Part shown: in pieces, positions 61,242 through 64,000 of the stretch | Position numbering within the stretch: the first letter of the stretch is position 1 | Layout of the letters: every line of letters begins with the position of its first letter | Assembly (NCBI GenBank): GCA_900469615.1 | Contig: UBYA01000002.1 | Coordinates: 62,001-126,000 of the forward strand | Source: Hyphomicrobiales bacterium | GTDB taxonomy: Bacteria > Pseudomonadota > Alphaproteobacteria > Rhizobiales > Rhizobiaceae | DNA: 64,000 nucleotides | Direction of reading: 5' to 3' | Position numbers and translations under genes: made by a program | The notes under the pieces: model-generated | Databases searched by the model: none | Told to the model about the DNA's origin: nothing | The model's input: the letters and a program-made list of their open reading frames with translations, nothing else

Positions 61242-62144
61242 ATGGATCGGCTGACCAGCCTCACAGTCTTTGGCCGGGTGGTGGAATGCGGCGGTTTTTC
61301 CGCGGCCGCCCGCCGGCTCAACATGTCCGTCACCATGGTGGGCAACCATGTGCAATCCCTGGAGGACCGTCTCGGCGTGCGGCTTCTGAACCGCACGACG
61401 CGCCGTGTCAGTCTGACGGAAACGGGCAAGTACTATTACGAGCGTTCCTCGCAAATCCTTGCTGATCTCGAGGAGGCCGATCGCGCGGCGGGCGCGCTCA
61501 GCACCATGCCGCGCGGCACGCTGAAGATCTATACGAGCGGCGCCATCGTTCGTTTCCTGCTTCCCGTCATCAACGAATTCATGACGCAGTATCCTGCGAT
61601 CGCGCTCGACTTCAACGTCGGAGAACGATCGATCGACATGATCGAGGAAGGCTACGACCTGATGATCCGCACACTGCCGGCACAGGATTCGACGCTTGTC
61701 GCGCGCAAGCTTACACCCTGGCGCCACATGCTGGTTTGCTCGCCCGAGTATCGCGACACCCATCCCATGCCGAAGGTTCCGGCGGATCTCGCGGCGCATA
61801 ATTGCCTGCAATATGCTTACTATCCCTATGGCGACGAATGGCGTTTCGAAGATGCCGACGGCAATCAGAAAGGCGTCAAGATTTCCGGCAATGTCGTTTC
61901 CAACAGCGCCGAGACGTTGCGGTTTCTCCTGGAGAGCGGGCAGGGCATTTTCCTGGCGCCGAGTTTCATCGTCTTCGACGATGTCGCCGCCGGACGTCTC
62001 GTGCGCGCCATGCCCGATTATCGCGCGGTGGAGTTTACGATCAGCGCGATCTATCCGAACCGCAGTCATTTGCCGACCAAGGTACGATTGTTCATCGATC
62101 TGCTGGCCGAACGCTTTATCGAACACCGCAAATGGATGACCTGA
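61242..62144 (+). CDS. LysR-type transcriptional regulator
   Basis: 300 aa. The DNA-binding region has VVECGGFSAAARRLNMSVTM and LEDRLGVRLLNRTTRRVSLT; the effector domain follows from about residue 90. It belongs to the CrgA/DmlR-like subgroup. It is divergent from emrA across a 137-base spacer, so it is the probable regulator of the efflux operon. Confidence 0.9.
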   Translation: MDRLTSLTVFGRVVECGGFSAAARRLNMSVTMVGNHVQSLEDRLGVRLLNRTTRRVSLTETGKYYYERSSQILADLEEADRAAGALSTMPRGTLKIYTSGAIVRFLLPVINEFMTQYPAIALDFNVGERSIDMIEEGYDLMIRTLPAQDSTLVARKLTPWRHMLVCSPEYRDTHPMPKVPADLAAHNCLQYAYYPYGDEWRFEDADGNQKGVKISGNVVSNSAETLRFLLESGQGIFLAPSFIVFDDVAAGRLVRAMPDYRAVEFTISAIYPNRSHLPTKVRLFIDLLAERFIEHRKWMT

Positions 62145-62352
62145 TCGGCTGCCGTTCCGCGCTGCCGTATGGTGCGGGATGACAACCGTGGCCACCTTTG
62201 TCGATCAGACACCAAGTTGCCGATAATGGCAGACTTGGCGGATGTCGTTTCAATAGTTTCGCGAAAAATAGAAGACTAATTCCATAGAGTATATTGGAAT
62301 GCTCCAGTCGCTTCGATACCCTTCCGGAACGTTCGGTATCCGAGGGATTTCA

Positions 62353-63987
62353 ATGACGATCGCAGCAAATTTGAAGGCATTTGTTCTGACTGCCGGCTTC
62401 CTGTCGCTTGTCTCGTCAGCCGCGTTTTCGGCTGACGAAGGCAAACCCGTTCAGGGCGGCACGCTCATCTATCTGGAGCAGCAGGCTCATACGAACCTCT
62501 ATCCGCCCGCAGGCGGCTTCTATCCGAACGGCGGCGTGCTGAACCAGATAACGGACAAGCTGACCTATCAGAACCCGGAAACCCTGCAGATCGAGCCTTG
62601 GATAGCCGAGTCGTGGACGGTCAATGACAATGCCACCGAATATACCTTCAAGATCCGCAAGGGCGTGACCTTTTCCGACGGGTCGCCGCTCGATGCCAGT
62701 GCCGTCGCCAGGAACTACGATACCTTCGGCCTTGGCAACAAGGAGCTGAAGCAGCCGGTTTCGGAGGTCATCAACAATTACGATCATAGCGAGGTGATCG
62801 ATCCCTATACCGTGAAGTTCTATTTCAGGAAGCCGTCGCCCGGTTTCCTGCAGGGAACCTCCGTCATCGGCTCCGGCCTCGTCTCCCTGAAGACGCTGGC
62901 CCTGCCTTTCGACCAGCTCGGCGATGCGACGAAGATCATCGGTTCCGGCCCCTTCGTCGTCGCGAGCGAGACGCTCGGCAAGCAGCTCGAACTGAAAGCG
63001 CGGCCGGACTACGACTGGGGTCCGGTCAAGCTCGCACATCAGGGCCGCGCCTATCTGGACGGCATCAAATACATCATCACCGGTGAGGACAGCGTGCGTA
63101 TCGGCGCATTGCTTTCCGGCCAGGCCGATTTCATCCGGCAGCTTCAAGCCTATGACGAAAAGCAGGTAGCCGATCAGAGCTTCGCAATCTATGCAGCGCC
63201 GACGCGCGGGGTGAACGACAGCGTCGCCTTCCGGCCGGATAATCCGCTCGTTGCCGACCTCAAGGTTCGCCAGGCGCTTCTGCATGCCACGAACAACAAG
63301 GAAATCGTCGATACGCTGTTTTCGGCGAATTATCCGCAGGCAAAGTCGATCATTTCGTCGGCTGCGGCCGGCTATGCGGATCTTTCCTCGAAGCTGGGCT
63401 ACGATCCGGCGGCTGCGGAGAAACTGCTGGACGAAGCGGGCTGGAAGAAGGGAACGGACGGCGTTCGCCAGAAGGACGGCAAGCCGCTTTCGCTCGCCGT
63501 CTACGAATCCCTGCCGCAGCCGCAGAACAAGGCCGTGCTGCAGCTCGTCGCGCAGCAATGGGCCAAGATCGGCGTGAAGCTGCAGGTTCTGGCCGGCACA
63601 TCGGGAAATCTCGTGACCGACAATGTCGATCCGGCAAAGACGCCGCTGGTGGTGGCCGAAGTCGGCCGCGCCGATCCCGATGTCATCAAGAGCCAGTTCT
63701 ATGCGAAAAACCGGGATGCGCTGCTGCAGAAGGGCGGCCTCAATCCCAAGGCGGTCTTCTCCGATGACAAGCTGAACGGCATTCTCGAGACCGTTGCGTC
63801 CGAAACCGACAGCGGCAAGCGACTGGCCGCAGCCAAGGCCGCGCAGGAATATCTGCTGGATCAGGCCTATGTCATCCCGTTTTTCGAGGAGCCGCAGGTC
63901 TTTGCGGGCGCGCCCTACGTGAAGGGGATTGCATTCGAGGCGGTCGGCCGCCCCTCTTTCTACGGCACATGGCTTGCCGCGCATTGA
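62353..63987 (+). CDS. ABC transporter family 5 substrate-binding protein
   Basis: 544 aa. Signal peptide about 1-27 (SLVSSAAFSAD). The mature part begins GGTLIYLEQQAHTNLYPPAG and has the family 5 signature IAESWTVNDNATEYTFKIRK and GVTFSDGSPLDASAVARNYD. This family binds peptides, nickel, opines or glycosides. The start at 62353 follows GAGGG. Further transporter genes probably continue beyond the window. The 208 bases upstream hold no gene I can support. Confidence 0.92.
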   Translation: MTIAANLKAFVLTAGFLSLVSSAAFSADEGKPVQGGTLIYLEQQAHTNLYPPAGGFYPNGGVLNQITDKLTYQNPETLQIEPWIAESWTVNDNATEYTFKIRKGVTFSDGSPLDASAVARNYDTFGLGNKELKQPVSEVINNYDHSEVIDPYTVKFYFRKPSPGFLQGTSVIGSGLVSLKTLALPFDQLGDATKIIGSGPFVVASETLGKQLELKARPDYDWGPVKLAHQGRAYLDGIKYIITGEDSVRIGALLSGQADFIRQLQAYDEKQVADQSFAIYAAPTRGVNDSVAFRPDNPLVADLKVRQALLHATNNKEIVDTLFSANYPQAKSIISSAAAGYADLSSKLGYDPAAAEKLLDEAGWKKGTDGVRQKDGKPLSLAVYESLPQPQNKAVLQLVAQQWAKIGVKLQVLAGTSGNLVTDNVDPAKTPLVVAEVGRADPDVIKSQFYAKNRDALLQKGGLNPKAVFSDDKLNGILETVASETDSGKRLAAAKAAQEYLLDQAYVIPFFEEPQVFAGAPYVKGIAFEAVGRPSFYGTWLAAH

Positions 63988-64000
63988 TGAACGATGCGGG

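Noticed and set aside
1..64000. Search for tRNA, rRNA, CRISPR arrays, insertion sequences and integrases
   Set aside because: Nothing with a cloverleaf, regular spaced repeat, transposase motif (DDE, HUH) or tyrosine-recombinase motif was recognised by eye. A covariance-model scan would be needed to exclude small RNAs.

Overview
The window looks like chromosomal or chromid DNA of an alphaproteobacterium of the Rhizobiaceae (Rhizobium/Agrobacterium type). The reasons are GC-rich coding DNA, tightly packed ATGA-coupled operons, many ABC sugar-uptake operons, LysR regulators next to divergently transcribed operons, a DUF1127 protein, and two short intergenic hairpin elements of a type I associate with rhizobial genomes. 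This placement is inference from gene content; no rRNA or tRNA gene was seen. No insertion sequence, integrase, CRISPR array or prophage was recognised.

Layout. 1-169: tail of a receiver-domain protein. 0.3-7.9 kb: high-affinity respiration locus, cydD-cydC-hemN facing away from cydA-cydB-cydX, with an Fnr/FixK-type anaerobox between them. 8-13.6 kb: YigZ-like protein, then an uncharacterised oxidative operon (SDR, double cupin, flavin amine oxidase, MFS) with a divergent LysR gene. 13.8-21.8 kb: small and single genes (DUF1127, diguanylate cyclase, a guanine-deaminase-like/MFS/ankyrin operon with a LysR gene, DUF488, an EamA exporter, an L,D-transpeptidase). 22-30 kb: a complete hydroxamate-siderophore island running fecI-fecR-fhuA-fhuD-fhuB-fhuC.

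30.2-48.9 kb: a large carbon-source locus. A leftward operon (pdxA2-like, an internally deleted SMP-30 gene, a one-permease RbsABC-type transporter, a beta-propeller protein) faces a rightward operon (RbsA-type ATPase, two permeases, binding protein, two SDRs, a sugar isomerase). Beyond it lie a winged-helix/solute-binding-protein fusion, a YCII protein, a CoA-transferase and an alpha/beta hydrolase. Three near-identical 15-bp palindromes, GGTCCA-N3-TGGACY, sit upstream of the rightward operon, of the fusion gene and of the YCII gene. My main proposal is that the fusion is a cytoplasmic one-component regulator that senses the imported compound with a periplasmic-binding-protein fold and controls this regulon through those palindromes.

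48.9-56.8 kb: a CUT1 oligosaccharide transporter with a GH3 beta-glucosidase and a divergent AraC regulator. 57-62.1 kb: an emrA-emrB efflux operon ending in a class III nucleotide cyclase, with a divergent LysR gene. 62.35-64 kb: a family 5 solute-binding protein gene. Most long open frames opposite real genes are codon-bias shadows and were left out.
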